16,123 bases of DNA, from contig DASYUM010000040.1 of NCBI GenBank assembly GCA_036001225.1, forward strand, positions 1 through 16,123, in the 5' to 3' direction. This document shows, piece by piece, positions 15,114 to 16,123 of this stretch (position 1 is its first letter; each line of letters opens with the position of its first letter). This stretch comes from DASYUM01 sp036001225 (GTDB taxonomy: Bacteria; Methylomirabilota; Methylomirabilia; Rokubacteriales; DASRDR01). The position numbers and the translations under genes are program-made. The notes beneath the pieces were generated by a model. That model searched no databases and was not told the origin of the DNA. It saw nothing but the letters and a program-made list of their open reading frames with translations.

Positions 15114-15129
15114 AGCAAAGCGGATGCCA
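15114..15129 (-). promoter_or_regulatory. Candidate sigma-54 promoter for the GT4/debranching operon
   Basis: The minus strand reads TGGCAT-CCGCT-TTGC-T, with GG and GC ten bases apart and only the last base of the -24 hexamer off consensus. The predicted start near 15104 leaves about 30 bases before the GTG at 15073. A GACAGG-TT-GACAGG direct repeat at about 15184-15197 lies upstream and might bind the activator. Confidence 0.7.
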
Positions 15130-15275
15130 CCGTGAGACTGGGCAAAACGCCGGGGAGAGGGGTCGCCGGCGTCACGAATGATGCGACAGGTTGACAGGCT
15201 CGACGTCGCAGCGGGCGGCCCCGCGGCGGCGATTCGAGGCGCCGGGACGGGAGTGGTGTCGAGGAGACGTCAGCG

Positions 15276-15287
15276 GCGGCCGGCCGC
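15276..15287. other. 12-bp palindrome after the DoxX-family gene
   Basis: GCGGCCGGCCGC is a perfect palindrome two bases past the stop of the membrane-protein gene. In GC-rich DNA such palindromes are common. Without a T-run it is only a weak candidate for a transcript end. Confidence 0.25.
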
Positions 15288-15289
15288 GG

Positions 15290-15727
15290 TCACCGGGTCA
15301 CCTCCACCCGGCCCTCCACCCGGCGGTCGAGCGGCGACGTCGCCCGGTCGGCGGCGCGGACCGCGTCCACCGAGGCCGGTCCAGCTCCCTCCAGGGCCAG
15401 GAGCAGGCTGACCGCGAGGAGCAACAGGTCCAGCCGCATCGCGGTCCACCCCTGCGGCAGCTTCACGTAAAAGGTGGTCACCATGAACTCGATCGCGAAG
15501 ACGAGGCCCCAGCCGCGGGTGAAGGCTCCGAGGAGCAGTCCAAGTCCGCCCAGCAGCTCGAGGCCCGTGATGAAGGGGCCGGTGAGCTGGGGAAGGGGGA
15601 TGCCCATCCGACCGAAGTTGGCCTGTACGGTCGCCAGCCCGACCTGGAAGAGCTTCTGGTATCCGGCGGAGAACAGGATGAGCCCGACGACGAGCCGCAC
15701 GGGCAGGAGACCCCAGCGGTGATCCAC
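15290..15727 (-). CDS. DoxX-family membrane protein
   Basis: The product is 145 aa from the GTG at 15727, supported by AAGGAG 7 bases upstream. Four hydrophobic segments are visible (about 8-28, 48-70, 73-90, 95-113), which is the DoxX-like topology. The first contains the family pattern VGLILFSAGYQKLF, and the segment FITGLELLGGLGLLLGAFTRG is typical of the second helix. DoxX-like proteins are small inner-membrane proteins, some tied to quinone or thiol redox reactions; most, like this one, have no proven role. The last 30 residues are charged and probably cytoplasmic. It lies upstream of the GT4 operon on the same strand. A 216-base gap containing the sigma-54 site suggests separate transcription. 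Confidence 0.88.
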   Translation of the reverse strand: MDHRWGLLPVRLVVGLILFSAGYQKLFQVGLATVQANFGRMGIPLPQLTGPFITGLELLGGLGLLLGAFTRGWGLVFAIEFMVTTFYVKLPQGWTAMRLDLLLLAVSLLLALEGAGPASVDAVRAADRATSPLDRRVEGRVEVTR

Positions 15728-15810
15728 GACGCCGCTCCTTCTCCCTCCCGGGCCCGCTTCTCGGGCCTGACTCTCAGTCTAGCAACGGCACAGAGGCGAG
15801 CGGCGCTCGA

Positions 15811-16123
15811 TCAGGGGATGCTGGCGGCCACCCGCCCGGCCTGGTCGTAGAGGGCCAGCCCCGGGGAGCCATCCTCCGCGATGGTGAGGGCGGCGCGCGT
15901 CTTCCCGTCCCCATCGTAGAGGACGAGACCGGGCGCGCCGTCGGCGAGGACGGTCAGCCAGGCCCGCAGCTTGCCGTGGCGATCATAGAGATCGAGGCCC
16001 GGCGAGCCGTCGGCCGACAGGGCCAGCGCGACGCGCGTGGTCCCGTCGCCATCGGACAGGGCAAGGACCGGCGAGCCGTCTCCCGACACGGAGAGGACGG
16101 CCCGCGAGTTTCCGTTGCGATCT
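15811..16123 (-). CDS. 23-residue repeat protein, C-terminal part (5' end outside window)
   Basis: The frame ends at the TGA at 15811-15813 and stays open to the right edge, so only the last 100 or so residues are seen. They consist of 23-residue repeats (69 bases each) with the pattern D-x-x-G-x-x-R-A-x-L-x-(L/V)-x-x-D-G-x-P-x-L-x-L-Y. Examples are DGDGKTRAALTIAEDGSPGL and DRHGKLRAWLTVLADGAPGL. Four repeats and a partial fifth (DQAGRVAASIP) are visible, the first crossing the GTG at 16089. That GTG is therefore internal and not the start. The alternating polar/hydrophobic pattern with regular Gly-Asp turns suggests a repeated beta-strand fold, possibly surface-exposed. Signal peptide and function cannot be judged from this part. 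Confidence 0.8.
   Translation of the reverse strand, partial: DRNGNSRAVLSVSGDGSPVLALSDGDGTTRVALALSADGSPGLDLYDRHGKLRAWLTVLADGAPGLVLYDGDGKTRAALTIAEDGSPGLALYDQAGRVAASIP

Overview
The window is GC-rich (about 70% by eye), gene-dense bacterial DNA with GTG starts, strong Shine-Dalgarno sequences, secreted multidomain proteins and an NtrC-type sigma-54 activator. This fits an uncultivated soil or sediment lineage, for example Candidatus Rokubacteria/Methylomirabilota or a deltaproteobacterium-like group. No marker gene settles the taxonomy. I see no tRNA, rRNA, CRISPR array or intact mobile element.

Layout, left to right. (1) Positions 1-2810 hold a small family of secreted proteins that share one C-terminal beta-rich module. 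The tail of one member enters on the + strand. Two tandem paralogues follow on the - strand, each with a signal peptide, a glutamine-amidotransferase-like N-terminal domain, a proline linker and the shared module. (2) Positions 2963-6680 form a polysaccharide segment: a family-2 glycosyltransferase (-) diverges from a Wzx-type flippase (+), which is followed by an FkbM-type methyltransferase (+). (3) Positions 7038-9620 (+) encode a secreted GH5 (mannanase-like) hydrolase with four tandem C-terminal beta-sandwich modules. A palindrome-rich convergent spacer with a strong intrinsic terminator follows. (4) Positions 9823-11376 (-) encode an orphan sigma-54-dependent response regulator. (5) Positions 11813-15073 (-) form a two-gene operon: a GT4 glycosyltransferase, then an amylo-alpha-1,6-glucosidase-like protein. 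(6) Positions 15290-15727 (-) encode a DoxX-family membrane protein. Positions 15811-16123 (-) hold the C-terminal part of a protein made of 23-residue repeats that runs off the right edge.

The most interesting observation is regulatory. Six intergenic sites match the sigma-54 -24/-12 promoter (GGCA, six bases, TTGC or CTGC, with GG and GC exactly ten bases apart). Each points at the start of a gene: both secreted paralogues, the flippase, the GH5 hydrolase, the response regulator itself, and the GT4/debranching-enzyme operon. With the sigma-54 activator encoded among them, the window reads as one sigma-54-controlled, autoregulated surface-carbohydrate regulon. Under this reading, glycan synthesis/export (GT2, flippase, FkbM), extracellular glycan processing (GH5), alpha-glucan metabolism (GT4, debranching enzyme) and unknown secreted proteins respond to a signal sensed by a kinase not encoded here. 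The promoter motifs are seen directly; the shared regulation is inference.
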